64,000 bases of DNA from Microbacterium sp. NIBRBAC000506063 (GCF_017968845.1 NZ_CP072877.1:124001-188000), one strand, 5' to 3'. Shown: positions 41,845 to 52,679, counted from the first letter of the stretch. Notes: generated from the sequence alone by a model not told the origin. A program made the numbers and translations.

Positions 41845-42404
41845 TTATTCCGGATACTCGCCGCGCTTGACCTGCGGCTTGGGCAGGCGCATGAAGCGCA
41901 TCTGCAGGGAGCGCATCGCCGCGTACCAGCCGAGCCCCTTCTCCATCCGCTCCTCGCCGAACTTCTCGGCCGCCTTCTTCTTGGTCCGCGCGGACAGGAT
42001 CACCATGTCGATGACCGCGATGATCACGAAGAGCCAGAGCGCGACGAAGCCGTAATAGGCGATGGTCGGGTTCGGGAACAGGGAGACGATCACGACGACG
42101 AGCATGAACGGCATCACGAACTCGGACATGTGCCAGCCGGCGTCGACGCGGTCGCGCACCCAGCGGCGCTGCGGGCCCCGGTCCCGCGTCGGCAGGAACT
42201 TCTCCTCGCCGTTGGCCATGCCCACGCGGGCGCGCTCGCGCTTGGCCTGCAGGTCGGCGCGGGCGGCGGCACGCGCCTCCTTGGTGTCGGGGACGAGCGG
42301 GCGACGGCGCGCCGCTTCGCGCTCGGCACGCGTCGGCGTCGGGCGACCCTTGCCGGAGGCGGGGGTCTCGTCGTCGGCGGGGGTGAGGTCGGGGACTTGG
42401 CCAC
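41845..42404 (-). CDS. DUF3043 membrane protein
   Basis: About 186 residues. A charged N-terminus with the family signature GKGRPTPTRAEREAARRRPL and VPDTKEARAAARADLQAKRE, then RDRGPQRRWVRDRVDAGW, two membrane helices (FVMPFMLVVVIVSLF and YYGFVALWLFVIIAVIDMVI), and a basic C-terminus. GTG start at 42404 (AGAGGA upstream) is reached after restoring one C near 42395. Function unknown; conserved in actinobacteria. Divergent from the M20 peptidase gene. Confidence 0.85.
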
Positions 42405-42437
42405 GGGGAATCCTCTGCTTGTGATCGGGTTCGGCCT

Positions 42438-42443
42438 TAAGAT
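42438..42443 (+). promoter_or_regulatory. -10 element TAAGAT for the M20 peptidase gene, probably leaderless
   Basis: TAAGAT ends 7 nt before the ATG at 42451; no ribosome binding site precedes the ATG. Confidence 0.5.
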
Positions 42444-42450
42444 TACTCGC

Positions 42451-43865
42451 ATGAGTTCTCCGGACGCCTCCGTCACCGCATCGCCTGCCGTCGAATCCGC
42501 TGTCGCCGAGGCGGTGGCCACCGGCATCCCGTCGGCGCTGTCCGATCTCGGCGCTCTCGTGCGCATCCCCGGGATCGCCTGGCCCGCCTTCGATCAGACC
42601 CAGCTCGAGCGGAGCGCGGAGGCCGTCGCGGAGCTCGCCCGCGGAACCGGCGTCTTCGACGACGTGCAGGTCACGCGTGCGGCGATCTCCGGCACGGACG
42701 AGCTCGGTCAGCCGGCGGTCCTCGCCACGCGCGCCGCCCGCGGCGGCAAGCCGACGATCCTGCTCTACGCCCACCACGACGTCCAGCCTCCGGGCGACGA
42801 GGCGCTGTGGGAGACGCCGCCGTTCGAGCCCACCGTCCGCGACGGTCGGCTGTACGGACGCGGCGCGGCCGACGACAAGGCCGGGATCATGGCCCACATC
42901 GGTGCGCTGCGGGCCGTCAGCGAGGTCCTCGGCGAGGACTTCGAACTCGGGGTGAACCTCTTCATCGAGGGGAGGAGGAGTACGGATCGCGCTCCTTCGG
43001 GCAGTTCCTCCGCGACAACGCCGACGCGCTGCGCGCCGACGCGATCGTCGTCGCCGACTCCGGCAACTGGGACGCCACCACACCGGGCCTGACGGTGTCG
43101 CTGCGCGGCAACGCGCGCTTCACCCTCACGGTGCGCACGCTCGAGCACGCCTCCCACTCGGGCATGTTCGGCGGGGCGGTGCCCGACGCGATGATGGCCA
43201 CCGTCCGGCTGCTGTCGACGCTGTGGGACGAGCAGGGAGCCGTCGCCGTGGAGGGCCTCGTCGAGCGAGACGCCCCGACACCCGAATACGCCGAGGAGAC
43301 GCTCCGCGACGAAGCCGGTCTTCTCGACGGCGTCTCGCCCGTCGGGACGGGCTCGATCCTCAGCCGCATCTGGAACAAGCCCTCCGTCACGGTCACCGGC
43401 ATCGACGCGACCTCGGTGGCTGCGGCCTCCAACACCCTGCTGCCCGAGGTGAGCGTCGTCATCAGCGCGCGCGTCGCGCCCGGACAGGACGCCCAGGCCG
43501 CCTACGACGCCATCGAGCGGCACCTTCGGGCGCACGCGCCCTTCGGCGCCGAGCTCGCCTTCAGCGATGTCGATCTCGGCAACGGCTTCCTCGTCGACAC
43601 GAGCGGCTGGGCAGTGGGCCTCGCCCGCGGCGCAATGAGCGACGGATACGGTGCCGACCCCGTCGACCTGGGCGTCGGCGGCTCGATCCCGTTCATCGCC
43701 GACCTCGTGAGCGAGTTCCCCGGCGCACAGATCCTTGTCACCGGCGTCGAGGACCCGCACGCCCGCGCGCACAGCCCCAACGAGTCGCTGCACCTGGAGA
43801 CCTTCCGCAACGCGGTGGCCACCGAGGCGCTCCTGCTCGCGAGGATGAACGAGATCGTCGCATAG
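42451..43865 (+). CDS. M20/M25/M40 family dipeptidase-like metallohydrolase
   Basis: About 471 residues. Di-zinc hydrolase of the M20 family: LYAHHDVQP (first His/Asp ligand pair), YGRGAADDKAGIMAHI (bridging Asp), FIEGEEEYGS (catalytic Glu and Glu ligand), HSGMFGGAVPDA in the lid domain, and a final His ligand in ARAHSPNES. The lid dimerisation domain is present, so this is a dipeptidase-like rather than a minimal aminopeptidase. Substrate unknown. Frame lost once near 42973 (GAGGGGGAG reads GAGGGGAG). Confidence 0.9.
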
Positions 43866-43926
43866 CGGCATCCGTCGTTCCCGCAGGCTCTCAGGCGGGG
43901 TACGGCCCGTTCCCGGCATCCGGCGG

Positions 43927-43932
43927 TAGAAT
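43927..43932 (+). promoter_or_regulatory. -10 element TAGAAT for the Fe-S carrier gene
   Basis: TAGAAT 41 bp before the ATG at 43974, with GAGGAGTGAG as ribosome binding site in between. Confidence 0.5.
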
Positions 43933-43973
43933 CGGGGAGAAGCCGTGCCGCAAGGCCCGTCCCGAGGAGTGAG

Positions 43974-44336
43974 ATGACCGACACCGCCCTGACGACCGAG
44001 ACCCAGAACGCCCACGGCGTCACGCTCACGACCGCGGCATCCGACAAGGTCAAGAGCCTGCTGGCGCAGGAGGGGCGGGAAGATCTGCGACTGCGCGTCG
44101 CCGTGCAGCCGGGCGGCTGCTCCGGCCTCATCTACCAGCTCTATTTCGACGAGCGCTTCCTCGACGGAGACGTCGCGGTGGACTTCGACGGCGTCGAGGT
44201 GATCGTCGACAACATGAGCGTTCCCTACCTCGACGGCGCCGCCATCGACTTCAAGGACACGATCTCCGAGCAGGGGTTCACGATCGACAACCCCAACGCG
44301 GCCGGAAGCTGCGCCTGCGGCGACAGTTTCCACTGA
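43974..44336 (+). CDS. erpA: A-type iron-sulfur cluster carrier (ErpA/HesB-like)
   Basis: 120 residues. Delivers Fe-S clusters to target proteins. The three conserved cysteines of the HesB/IscA fold are present: one in VQPGGCSGLIYQL and two in GSCACGDSF at the C-terminus. VTLTTAASDKVKSLLAQEG opens the domain. ATG at 43974 with a good ribosome binding site. Frame intact. It lies just upstream of the aa3 oxidase genes, near a Rieske protein gene, a plausible client, as in M. tuberculosis (Rv2204c). Confidence 0.9.
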   Translation: MTDTALTTETQNAHGVTLTTAASDKVKSLLAQEGREDLRLRVAVQPGGCSGLIYQLYFDERFLDGDVAVDFDGVEVIVDNMSVPYLDGAAIDFKDTISEQGFTIDNPNAAGSCACGDSFH

Positions 44337-44397
44337 TCCCGGCGGTCGCGGGCGCCCGAACCTGCGCGTATGGCATGAATCGGGTGTGAGGTTGCCC

Positions 44398-44403
44398 TAG
44401 ACT
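44398..44403 (+). promoter_or_regulatory. -10 element TAGACT for ctaC
   Basis: TAGACT 36 bp before the GTG at 44440. A GAAAGG ribosome binding site lies in the leader. Confidence 0.45.
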
Positions 44404-44439
44404 GGGAGAGCCCAAGTCCGCGATCTTGAAAGGTGTATC

Positions 44440-45327
44440 GTGCCCTCGAAACGCCGCCTTCGTTGGGCCGCCATTCCTCTGGGAATTGCGGCAGTTGTGG
44501 TCCTCGCGGGGTGTACCCCGACTGAGCTGCACGGTTTCCTCCCCGGTTTCGTGGAGGACGGCACTCCGGCCACGAACCAGACCGACAAGGTCGCCGCGTT
44601 GTGGGTGAACTCCTGGATCGTCCTGCTGGGCGTGGGCGTCCTCACCTGGGGCCTGATGGGCTGGGCGATGGTCATGTACCGCCGGCGCAAGGGCCAGACG
44701 GGTCTGCCCGTCCAGATGCGCTACAACATGCCGATCGAGATCTTCTACACGGTCGTGCCGCTCATCCTCGTCGTGGGCTTCTTCTTCTTCACCGCCCGCG
44801 ACCAGGCCGAGATCGAGACGCAGTGGACGCCCGACGAGGCCGACGTCACCGTCAGCGCCATCGGCAAGCAGTGGGCATTCGACTTCCAGTACGGCGAAGG
44901 CGACGATGCCGTCTGGACCATGGGCATCCAGGCGCAGCCGGACGCCCACGGCAACGTCGACAAGTCCGAGCTCCCGACGCTCGTGCTCCCCGTCGATCAG
45001 AAGGTCAAGATCAACATCACTTCTCGCGATGTCATCCACTCCTTCTGGATCATCGACTTCCTCTACAAGAAGGACATGTACATCGGGAAGGACAACTCCT
45101 GGTCCTTCATCCCGACCCGCGTGGGCGAGTTCGACGGCAAGTGCGCCGAGCTGTGCGGCGAGTACCACTCGATGATGCTCTTCAACGTCAAGGTCGTCGA
45201 GCAGGCCGAGTACGACGCGTACATCGAGTCCCTGCGCGCCAAGGGCGACACCGGTGACATCGCCGACGCCTACAACCGGCTCAACAATGCGCCCGGCACC
45301 GGAGCGAACCCCGAGGGAGGGAACTGA
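44440..45327 (+). CDS. ctaC: Cytochrome c oxidase subunit II (aa3 type), lipoprotein
   Basis: 295 residues. Carries the CuA centre that takes electrons from the bc1 complex. Lipoprotein signal with LAGC (residue ~25), two membrane helices ([20 protein letters not shown] and [16 protein letters not shown]) and the cupredoxin domain with CuA ligands [12 protein letters not shown] near residue 234 and an upstream His ([13 protein letters not shown]). GTG start at 44440. Frame intact. ctaD begins 2 bp after the stop. In actinobacteria this subunit works in a bc1-aa3 supercomplex with QcrABC. Confidence 0.95.
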   Translation: MPSKRRLRWAAIPLGIAAVVVLAGCTPTELHGFLPGFVEDGTPATNQTDKVAALWVNSWIVLLGVGVLTWGLMGWAMVMYRRRKGQTGLPVQMRYNMPIEIFYTVVPLILVVGFFFFTARDQAEIETQWTPDEADVTVSAIGKQWAFDFQYGEGDDAVWTMGIQAQPDAHGNVDKSELPTLVLPVDQKVKINITSRDVIHSFWIIDFLYKKDMYIGKDNSWSFIPTRVGEFDGKCAELCGEYHSMMLFNVKVVEQAEYDAYIESLRAKGDTGDIADAYNRLNNAPGTGANPEGGN

Positions 45328-45329
45328 AC

Positions 45330-47059
45330 ATGTCCACGACTCTTCCTGAGGCAGACACCGCCGCGCACGCACGTCCGACGACGATGCCGCCGCGCCAGGC
45401 GGCGCTCATGAGCTCTTCGCGCATCGAGCAGAAGGGCAACCTGATCGTCAAGTGGATCACCTCCACCGATCACAAGACCATCGGGTACTTGTACCTGATC
45501 ACCTCCGTGCTGTTCTTCCTGCTCGGCGGCGTCATGGCGCTCATCATCCGCGCGGAGCTGTTCGCCCCCGGGATGCAGATCGTCCCCACCAAGGAGCAGT
45601 TCAACCAGCTGTTCACGATGCACGGCACGATCATGCTCCTGATGTTCGCGACGCCGCTGTTCGCCGGCTTCGCCAACGCGATCCTGCCGCTGCAGCTCGG
45701 TGCCCCCGACGTTGCCTTCCCGCGTCTGAACGCCTTCGCGTTCTGGCTGTTCTCCTTCGGTTCGACGATCGCGGTCGCCGGCTTCCTCACCCCGCAGGGC
45801 GCCGCCTCCTTCGGCTGGTTCGCCTATCAGCCGCTCGCGAATGCGACGTTCTCACCAGGCGCCGGAGGAAACCTCTGGATGCTGGGTCTGGGCCTCTCCG
45901 GATTCGGAACGATCCTGGGTGCGGTAAACTTCGTCACCACCGTCATCACGATGCGCGCGCCGGGTATGACGATGTGGCGCATGCCGATCTTCTCCTGGAA
46001 CGTCCTGATCACCAGCCTCCTGGTCATCATGGTCTTCCCGGTCCTGGCCGCGGCCATCTTCGCCGCCGGCGCCGACCGTGTCCTGGGGTCGCATATCTTC
46101 GATGCCGCGAACGGCGGTGTGCTCCTCTGGCAGCACTTGTTCTGGTTCTTCGGTCATCCAGAGGTCTACATCATCGCGCTGCCGTTCTTCGGCATCGTCT
46201 CGGAGATCTTCCCGGTCTTCAGCCGCAAGCCGATCTTTGGCTACAAGACCCTCGTCTACGCGACGATCGCGATCGCCGGCCTCTCGGTGTCGGTGTGGGC
46301 GCACCACATGTACGTCACCGGCGCCGTGCTGCTGCCGTTCTTCGCGATCATGACGATGCTCATCGCCGTTCCGACGGGTGTGAAGATCTTCAACTGGATC
46401 GGTACGATGTGGCGCGGTTCGGTCACGTTCGAGACGCCGATGGTGTTCGCCCTCGGATTCCTCGTGTCCTTCGTCTTCGGTGGTCTCACCGGCGTCATCC
46501 TGGCCTCGCCGCCGCTGGACTTCTTCCTGTCCGACTCCTACTTCGTCGTGGCGCACTTCCACTACGTCGTGTTCGGCACCGTGGTGTTCGCGATGTTCGC
46601 GGGCTTCTACTTCTGGTGGCCGAAGTGGACCGGGCGCATGCTCAACGAGCGTCTGGGTTACGTCCACTTCTGGATGCTGTTCATCGGCTTCCACATGACC
46701 TTCCTCGTCCAGCACTGGCTGGGTGTCGACGGCATGGTCCGCCGCTACGCCGACTACTCGGTGGCGGATGACTGGCTGTGGCAGAACCAGCTCTCCACGG
46801 TGGGTGCGATCATCCTGGGCGCCTCGATGCTTCCGTTCTTCCTGAACGTCTGGATCACGGCGCGCAAGGCACCGAAGGTCACGGTCAACGACCCGTGGGG
46901 CTACGGCGGATCGCTCGAGTGGGCGACCTCCTGCCCGCCCCGCGACACAACTTCACGTCGATCCCGCGCATCCGCAGCGAGCGTCCGGCGTTCGACCTGA
47001 ACCACCCGGAGGCTGCCGAGCAGCCCGTTGCGCTGGCCACCGAGGGAGAGGTCAAGTAA
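45330..47059 (+). CDS. ctaD: Cytochrome c oxidase subunit I (aa3 type)
   Basis: About 576 residues, twelve membrane helices. Contains the haem a and haem a3-CuB centre that reduces oxygen. [11 protein letters not shown] (haem a His), [15 protein letters not shown] (CuB His and the cross-linked Tyr in the family), WAHHMYVTG (two CuB His), and [10 protein letters not shown] (haem ligands) are all present, as are the proton-channel residues in [11 protein letters not shown]. Frame lost once near 46936 (CCCCCGCG reads CCCCGCG); repair gives the usual [19 protein letters not shown] tail. ctaF begins 3 bp downstream. Confidence 0.96.
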
Positions 47060-47062
47060 CCC

Positions 47063-47525
47063 ATGCGTTCCAATGTCATTCTCTGGTGGGCCTGGGCGCC
47101 TTCTTCTTCCTCATCGGCGTGGTCTACACGTGGTGGAACCTCATCGAGCACTGGGGCACGTATGCGTCCCTGACCGGACGTGGTGGGAGACCTTCACGCT
47201 GTCGACCGAGTGGGTCGGCACGGTGTCGCTGTTCTTCACCGCTATGATGGGAGCCTTCGTCGGCTTCTTCCTCGGCAAGTCGCACAAGAGCCAGGGCGGG
47301 GAGCTCCCCGAAGACATCCTGACCGCAGACGTCGACGACGGCGACCCCGAGCTCGGCGAGTTCAGCCCGTGGTCGTGGTGGCCGATCGTCCTCGCCGCCG
47401 CGGCATCGGTCTTCATCGTGGGTCTCGCGGTCGGACACTTCCTGCTTCCGGTCGGTCTCGCGCTCTTCGTCATCGCGATCGTCGGCTGGGTGTACGAGTA
47501 CTACCGCGGCTACTTCGCCCGCTAG
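47063..47525 (+). CDS. ctaF: Cytochrome c oxidase subunit IV, actinobacterial type
   Basis: About 154 residues, four membrane helices: WWGLGAFFFLIGVVYTWW, VGTVSLFFTAMMGAFVGFFLG, and a C-terminal pair (WWPIVLAAAASVFIVGLAV, VGLALFVIAIVGWVYEYY). This small subunit is specific to actinobacterial aa3 oxidases. Frame lost near 47087 and 47169. ATG at 47063. It ends the ctaCDF operon; a strong terminator follows. Confidence 0.9.
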
Positions 47526-47545
47526 AAGCCCGCACAGCGCGTTTC

Positions 47546-47578
47546 AGAGGCCCTCGGAGATGTTCTCCGAGGGCCTCT
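47546..47578. terminator. Strong bidirectional terminator between ctaF and the rhodanese gene
   Basis: Perfect 15-bp inverted repeat AGAGGCCCTCGGAGA (47546-47560) and TCTCCGAGGGCCTCT (47564-47578) with a 3-nt loop, between converging genes. Confidence 0.8.
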
Positions 47579-47648
47579 CTCGTTGTGGTGCTGTGGAGAG
47601 CGGCCGCCTCGCGATGCCGAGCAGGCATCGGCGACGGTACGTCCGCGA

Positions 47649-48068
47649 TCAGGACCGCGTGCGGATGCGGGGAACGCCCGTGAGCGGGTCGATCGGCCGG
47701 CGGTGCACGCCGTCGGCGTCCTCCACCGGGTAGCCTTCGCGGGCCCAGTACTCGAAGCCGCCGATCATCTCGCGCACCTCATAGCCGAGCTTGGCGAACT
47801 CGAGGGCGCCCTTGACACCGGCGTTGCATCCGGGGCTCCAGCAGTAGACGACGACGGGGGAGTCCTGCGGGATCTCGGCGGCAGCACGCGTGGCGATCTC
47901 GCTGTAGTGCATATGGATGGCTCCGGCGACGCGTCCCTGTGCCCAGGCCTCGTCGGAGCGCACGTCGACGATCGTGTGCGTCTCTCCGGCCTTCTGCGCG
48001 GCATAGACGTCAGAGGCATCGGTCTCGTAGGCGAGTCGGGCGGCGAAGTAGTCGGCACGTTCGATCAT
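47649..48068 (-). CDS. Rhodanese-like domain protein
   Basis: 139 residues, a single rhodanese domain: THTIVDVRSDEAWAQGRVAG, AIHMHYSEI, and the active-site loop VVVYCWSPGCNAGV with a second Cys four residues after the presumed persulfide Cys. The final helix (GFEYWAREGYPVED) is typical. Probably a cytosolic sulfurtransferase; substrate unknown. ATG at 48068; frame intact. It sits between the two converging halves of the respiratory gene set, possibly by chance. Confidence 0.85.
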   Translation of the reverse strand: MIERADYFAARLAYETDASDVYAAQKAGETHTIVDVRSDEAWAQGRVAGAIHMHYSEIATRAAAEIPQDSPVVVYCWSPGCNAGVKGALEFAKLGYEVREMIGGFEYWAREGYPVEDADGVHRRPIDPLTGVPRIRTRS

Positions 48069-48163
48069 GCTCTCAGCCTACGATCGACGCGTGTCGTGCG
48101 ACCGTCTCTGCAGTGACGATCATCGCAGGAAAACAGCCAACCGGTCCGCTGTACGACGAAGAA

Positions 48164-48187
48164 GGCCCCGTCCTTTCGGACGGGGCC
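48164..48187 (-). terminator. Terminator after qcrB
   Basis: On the minus strand GGCCCCGTCC, loop GAAA, GGACGGGGCC, then TTCTTC. A perfect 10-bp stem with a GNRA loop 17 bp after the qcrB stop. Confidence 0.75.
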
Positions 48188-48203
48188 AGGCAGACGACGC
48201 GGG

Positions 48204-50011
48204 TCAGGCGTCGTCGTCCGACTTCTTCTTGCGCGGCTTCTTCGTCTCCTCGGTCGAGACCACGGAGCTGGGCAGGTTGCCCGTCTCGCTGATACGGCCG
48301 TCGGAGGGGCGATGTCGTCCTCGGCGACGCCCGCACGCTCGTGGGCGCCGCGGATCTCCGTCGCCGCAGTCTCGTCGACCTGGGCGACCGCGTGGTGCTG
48401 GTGCGCGTCGGCAGCGTCGAGTTCGGCCTGCGTCAGGGGAGCGAGGCGGTCCTCGAAGAACCAGCGCGACACCGCGGAGCGGACGTTCTCGGTCCACGGG
48501 ATGCGGCCCTGGGCGTTCGGACGGACGACGAGCGGCTCGTACTGCTCGATGTCGACCAGCCGCCAGCGGTCGTACTTGTCGACGGGCTGGTGGACCTCGA
48601 TGAACTCGCCGCCCGGAAGGCGCACGATGCGACCCGACTCGTAGCCGTGCAGCACGATCTCGCGGTCCTTCTTCTGCAGCGCGAGGCAGATGCGCTTGGT
48701 GACGAAGTAGCCGACGATCGGGCCGAGGATGAGCGTGGCCTGCAGGGAGTGGATCACACCCTCCATCGTGAGGCGGAAGTGCGTCGCGATCAGGTCGGAC
48801 GATGCCGCCGCCCACAGGACCGCGTAGAAGATGACGCCGGCGACGCCGATGGCGGTGCGGGTGGCCGCGTTGCGGGGACGCTGGGCGATGTGGTGCTCGC
48901 GCTTGTCACCGGTCACCCAGGCCTCGATGAAGGGGTAGACGGCGACGATGACGAGGAAGACCAGCATCACGACGACCGGGACGATGATCCCGAACGACCA
49001 GGTGCGGTTCAGGAAGACGATGTCCCAGTTCGGCGGGGCCAGACGCAGAGCGCCGTCGGCGAAGCCGATGTACCAGTCCGGCTGCGTTCCCGCCGAGATC
49101 GGTGACGGGTCGTAGGGACCGTACTCCCAGAACGGGAGGATCTGGAAGAACGTCGCGATGAGCACGATCGTGCCGAACACGATGAACAGGTAGCCGCCCA
49201 TCTTCGACATGTAGACCGGCATCATCGGGTAGCCCACGACGTTGTCGTTCGTGCGGCCGGGGCCGGCGAACTGCGTGTGCTTGTTGATGATCATCAACAT
49301 CAGGTGCAGGACCAGGAAGGCGATCAGCAGCAGTGGCAGCAGCAGGATGTGCAACGTGTACAGGCGGCCGACGATCTCGGTGCCGGGGAACTCGCCGCCG
49401 AAGAGGAGGTAGGAGGTCCAGGTGCCGATCAGGGGGAGGCCCTTGATCATGCCGTCGATGATGCGGAGGCCGTTGCCCGAGAGCAGGTCGTCGGGGAGCG
49501 AGTATCCGGTGAAACCCTCGGCCAGGGCCAGGATGAACAGGATGTAACCGATCACCCAGTTCAGCTCACGCGGCTTGCGGAACGCGCCGGTGAAGAAGAT
49601 GCGCAGCATGTGCACGCCGATGCCGGCGATGAACACGAGGGCGGCCCAGTGGTGGATCTGGCGGACCAGGAGGCCGCCGCGGACGTCGAAGGAGATCCGC
49701 AGGGCCGATTCGAAGGCCGCGGACATCTCGACGCCGCGCATCGGCAGATAGGCGCCCGTGTAGTGCGTCGGCACCATGGAGGCCTGGAAGAAGAACGTCA
49801 GGAACGTTCCCGAGATGAAGACGACGACGAAGCTCCACAGCGCGATCTCGCCGAGCATGAACGACCAGTGATCGGGGAAGATCTTGCGGCCGAGCTCCTT
49901 GACGAAGCCGGAGATGCTGGTCCGCTCATCGATGTAGTTCGACGCGGCGCCGACGAAACGACCGCCCAGGGGCTTCTTCGTCTCTTCCTTGACATCAGTT
50001 GCGGTGCTCAA
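48204..50011 (-). CDS. qcrB: Cytochrome bc1 complex cytochrome b subunit
   Basis: About 602 residues. Carries the two b haems and the quinol sites. Haem-ligand helices: VRQIHHWAALVFIAGIGVHM and LYTLHILLLPLLLIAFLVLH; the Q-site PDWYIGF (PEWY-type) loop is present. Eight to nine membrane helices, then a long cytoplasmic tail ending in lysines and acidic residues (KKPRKKKSDDDA). TTG start at 50011 overlaps the qcrA stop (TTGA). Frame lost once near 48307, in the tail. Target protein of the imidazopyridine class of drugs in mycobacteria. Confidence 0.95.
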
Positions 50012-51096
50012 TGGCGCTCCCAGAAGCTCGGGCCGACGGGTTCGGTGAAGTCGCTCTGCGCGATGAGGTAGCCCTCGTCGTCGACGGTGATGGGCAGCTG
50101 CGGCAGCGGACGGGCCGCCGGGCCGAAGATGACGGCCGCGTGGTTCGCGACGTCGAACTGCGACTGGTGGCAGGGGCAGAGCAGGTGGTGCGTGTTCTGC
50201 TCGTACAGGGCCACGGGGCAGCCGACGTGGGTGCAGACCTTGGAGTAGGCGACGATGCCGTCGTACGACCAGTCCTTACGGTCTTCGGCCTCGTTGAGCT
50301 CTTCGGGACGCAGACGCATCAGCAGGACGATGGCCTTGGCCTTCTCGTTCAGGTAGAGGCCGTGGTCCTCGTGCTTGAGCGGGTAGAGGGACTCCGGCAT
50401 GACCTGGAAAGCGGATCCGAGCGTGACATCTGCGGCGCGAATCGGCGTTCCGCTGGGGTCGCGGGCCAGGCGCTCTCCCTGCGTCCACCAAGTGCGGCTG
50501 AGCAGCGCGACCGGGTTGCCGACCAGAGGGTCGTTCGGGTTGGAGCCCGGGTGCGGGGCGAGTCCGCGGAAGAGGACGACGCCCGGCACGATGGATGCCA
50601 CCAGCGCTGCGAACAGCGAGTTGCGGATCATCGTGCGACGGCCGAATCCGGACTCCTCGTTCGCGTCGGCGAAGGCCTGGATGGCGGCCTCGCGCGTCGT
50701 GTCGCGACCCCGCGTGGGGTGGCGGTCCTCGACGAACTCCTTGTCGGACATGATGGCCTTCGACCAGTGGATCGCACCGATGCCGAGGGAGAGCAGCGCC
50801 AGGGCGATGCCGAGTCCGATGAAGAGGTTGTTGTGCCGGATGGCGAGAAGGCTGCCGCTCTCGATCGGGAAGAGCATGTAGGCGGCGACCGCCCAGATGC
50901 TCCCGGCGACCGACAGGTAGAACAGGGTGTAGACAGTGCGAACCGCGGCCTTCATGGCCTTCGGGTCCTTGTCCGTCATCCGCTCACGATGCGGCGGCAG
51001 GCCCGGGTTCTGCACGGGATCGCTGACCGCAACGCTCAGCCCCGCCGAGGGCTCGTACGCCCTGTCGAGAGCGTGAGAGTCGTCGTCGTGTGCCAT
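50008..51096 (-). CDS. qcrA: Cytochrome bc1 complex Rieske iron-sulfur subunit
   Basis: 362 residues. Three N-terminal membrane helices (typical of the actinobacterial form) and a C-terminal Rieske domain with the cluster ligands CTHVGC near residue 287 and CPCHQS near 305. A twin-arginine-like stretch (GFGRRTMIRNSLFAAL) precedes the third helix, as expected for translocation of a folded cluster domain. ATG at 51096 with GAGGAGCACC upstream. Frame intact. Middle gene of the qcrCAB set. Confidence 0.95.
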   Translation of the reverse strand: MAHDDDSHALDRAYEPSAGLSVAVSDPVQNPGLPPHRERMTDKDPKAMKAAVRTVYTLFYLSVAGSIWAVAAYMLFPIESGSLLAIRHNNLFIGLGIALALLSLGIGAIHWSKAIMSDKEFVEDRHPTRGRDTTREAAIQAFADANEESGFGRRTMIRNSLFAALVASIVPGVVLFRGLAPHPGSNPNDPLVGNPVALLSRTWWTQGERLARDPSGTPIRAADVTLGSAFQVMPESLYPLKHEDHGLYLNEKAKAIVLLMRLRPEELNEAEDRKDWSYDGIVAYSKVCTHVGCPVALYEQNTHHLLCPCHQSQFDVANHAAVIFGPAARPLPQLPITVDDEGYLIAQSDFTEPVGPSFWERH

Positions 51097-51132
51097 GGTG
51101 CTCCTCGTACGTTCCTCTTCGATGGAAATTCT

Positions 51133-51936
51133 TTAGTTGGACTTCGCCGTGATCCACACGGTGGCGGCGACGAGCGCGCCGATGCCGAAGATCCAGATGA
51201 ACAGACCCTCGGACACCGGGCCGAGCGACCCGAGCGTGAATCCGCCGACGGCGACGGCCTCCTGCTGGAAGAGCAGCGCGGAGATGATGTCGCGCTTGTC
51301 CTCCGCGGAGAGGTTCATGTCGCCGAAGACCGGCATGTTCTGCGGACCGGTGACCATGGCCGCATAGATGTGAAGTGCGCTGACCTCGGTCAGCGGGGGA
51401 GCGTACTTGCCCTCGGTGAGGGCGCCGCCGGCGCCGGCGACGTTGTGGCACATCGCGCAGTTGATGCGGAAGAGCTCCGCGCCGTGGGCGACGTCGCCGT
51501 TCCCGTCGAGGATCCGGTCGGCCGGGTAGGTCGGACCGGGAGCCACGGACTGCACGAAGGCGGCCATCGACTCGATCTCGATCTGCGTGAACTGCGGGGG
51601 CTTCGGGGGAGCCTGCGGGCCCTGCATCTGCATCGGCATGCGGCCGGTCGCCAGCTGGAACTCGGTGGCGAGCTCGCCGACACCGATGAGGCTCGGCCCG
51701 TTGGGCGTCCCCTCGAGGTTCATGCCGTGACAGGTGGCGCAGTTCGCCTGGAACAGCTTCTCGCCGTCGTCGACGGACACTTCGGCGAGGACTTCGCGCT
51801 GGGTGTCGGTCGCAGCGATCGCTGCGGAGGCACCGGCGTAGATGCCGCCGGTGATCATGAGTCCTGCGCCGATGAGCGCTACCGCAGCCAGAGGGCTGCG
51901 CCGGCCGGTCGGGCGACGCTTCTTCTCTCGTGCCAT
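51133..51936 (-). CDS. qcrC: Cytochrome bc1 complex di-haem cytochrome c subunit
   Basis: 267 residues. N-terminal signal/anchor (SPLAAVALIGAGLMITGGIY), two haem c sites (CATCH near residue 63 and CAMCH near 160) and a C-terminal membrane helix (LFIWIFGIGALVAATVWI). The two haems replace a soluble cytochrome c and pass electrons directly to CtaC in the supercomplex. ATG at 51936; frame intact. Gap of 22 bp to ctaE upstream. Confidence 0.95.
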   Translation of the reverse strand: MAREKKRRPTGRRSPLAAVALIGAGLMITGGIYAGASAAIAATDTQREVLAEVSVDDGEKLFQANCATCHGMNLEGTPNGPSLIGVGELATEFQLATGRMPMQMQGPQAPPKPPQFTQIEIESMAAFVQSVAPGPTYPADRILDGNGDVAHGAELFRINCAMCHNVAGAGGALTEGKYAPPLTEVSALHIYAAMVTGPQNMPVFGDMNLSAEDKRDIISALLFQQEAVAVGGFTLGSLGPVSEGLFIWIFGIGALVAATVWITAKSN

Positions 51937-51958
51937 CTCGGGTGTCAGCTCCGCTCTC

Positions 51959-52612
51959 TTATTTCAGGAAGTAGATAACGACGAACAGGAGGATCCAGAC
52001 GACGTCCACGAAGTGCCAGTAGTACGAGACCACGATCGAGGAGGTCGCTTCCTTGTGCGTGAAGTTCTTGACCGCGTAGGCGCGCCCGATCACCAGGAGG
52101 AAGGCGACGAGGCCGCCGGTCACGTGCAGGGCGTGGAAGCCGGTCGTGAGGTAGAACGCGGAGGCGTAGGAGTCGGCCTGGATGGGCATGCCCTCGGCGA
52201 CGAGCTGCGCGTACTCCCAGACCTGACCGGAGACGAAGATCGCACCGAGGATGAACGTGAGCCAGAACCACTCGACCATGCCCCAGCCGAACAGGCGACG
52301 ACGGCCGGCGAGGTTCACCTGGCCCTTGGCGATCTTGTAGGGCTGCAGATCCTCAGCGGCGAACACGCCGAACTGGCAGGTGATCGAGGAGCTGACCAGG
52401 ATCAGCGTGTTGATCAGTGCGAACGGGATGTTCAGAAGCTCGGTGCGATCGGCCCAGAGCTCGGGTGACGTGCTGCGCAGGGTGAAGTAGATCGCGAAGA
52501 GTCCTGCGAAGAACATGACTTCACTGCCGAGCCACACGATGGTGCCGACAGCTACCGGATTGGGCCGCTTGATCGTTTGCGCGGCAGGGGCATACGTCGC
52601 TGAGGTGGTCAC
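51959..52612 (-). CDS. ctaE: Cytochrome c oxidase subunit III
   Basis: 217 residues, five membrane helices in the actinobacterial form: [80 protein letters not shown] and [19 protein letters not shown]. First gene of the ctaE-qcrC-qcrA-qcrB operon. GTG start at 52612 fits the -10 hexamer six bases upstream and the absence of a ribosome binding site. Frame intact. Divergent from trpD. Confidence 0.94.
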   Translation of the reverse strand: MTTSATYAPAAQTIKRPNPVAVGTIVWLGSEVMFFAGLFAIYFTLRSTSPELWADRTELLNIPFALINTLILVSSSITCQFGVFAAEDLQPYKIAKGQVNLAGRRRLFGWGMVEWFWLTFILGAIFVSGQVWEYAQLVAEGMPIQADSYASAFYLTTGFHALHVTGGLVAFLLVIGRAYAVKNFTHKEATSSIVVSYYWHFVDVVWILLFVVIYFLK

Positions 52613-52618
52613 CCGTCC

Positions 52619-52624
52619 ATTATG
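52619..52624 (-). promoter_or_regulatory. -10 element CATAAT for the ctaE-qcrCAB operon, probably leaderless
   Basis: On the minus strand CATAAT is followed by GGACGG and then the GTG start at 52612. Confidence 0.5.
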
Positions 52625-52679
52625 GCCGATTTGCGCGCGACATTTTCGCACCAGGGACCACTGTCGCGCCTTTTATTCA

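Noticed and set aside
47649..48068. Rhodanese gene as part of a new respiratory sulfur system
   Set aside because: It is separated from both respiratory operons by terminators and has opposite orientation to ctaCDF; a single-domain rhodanese alone does not support such a claim.
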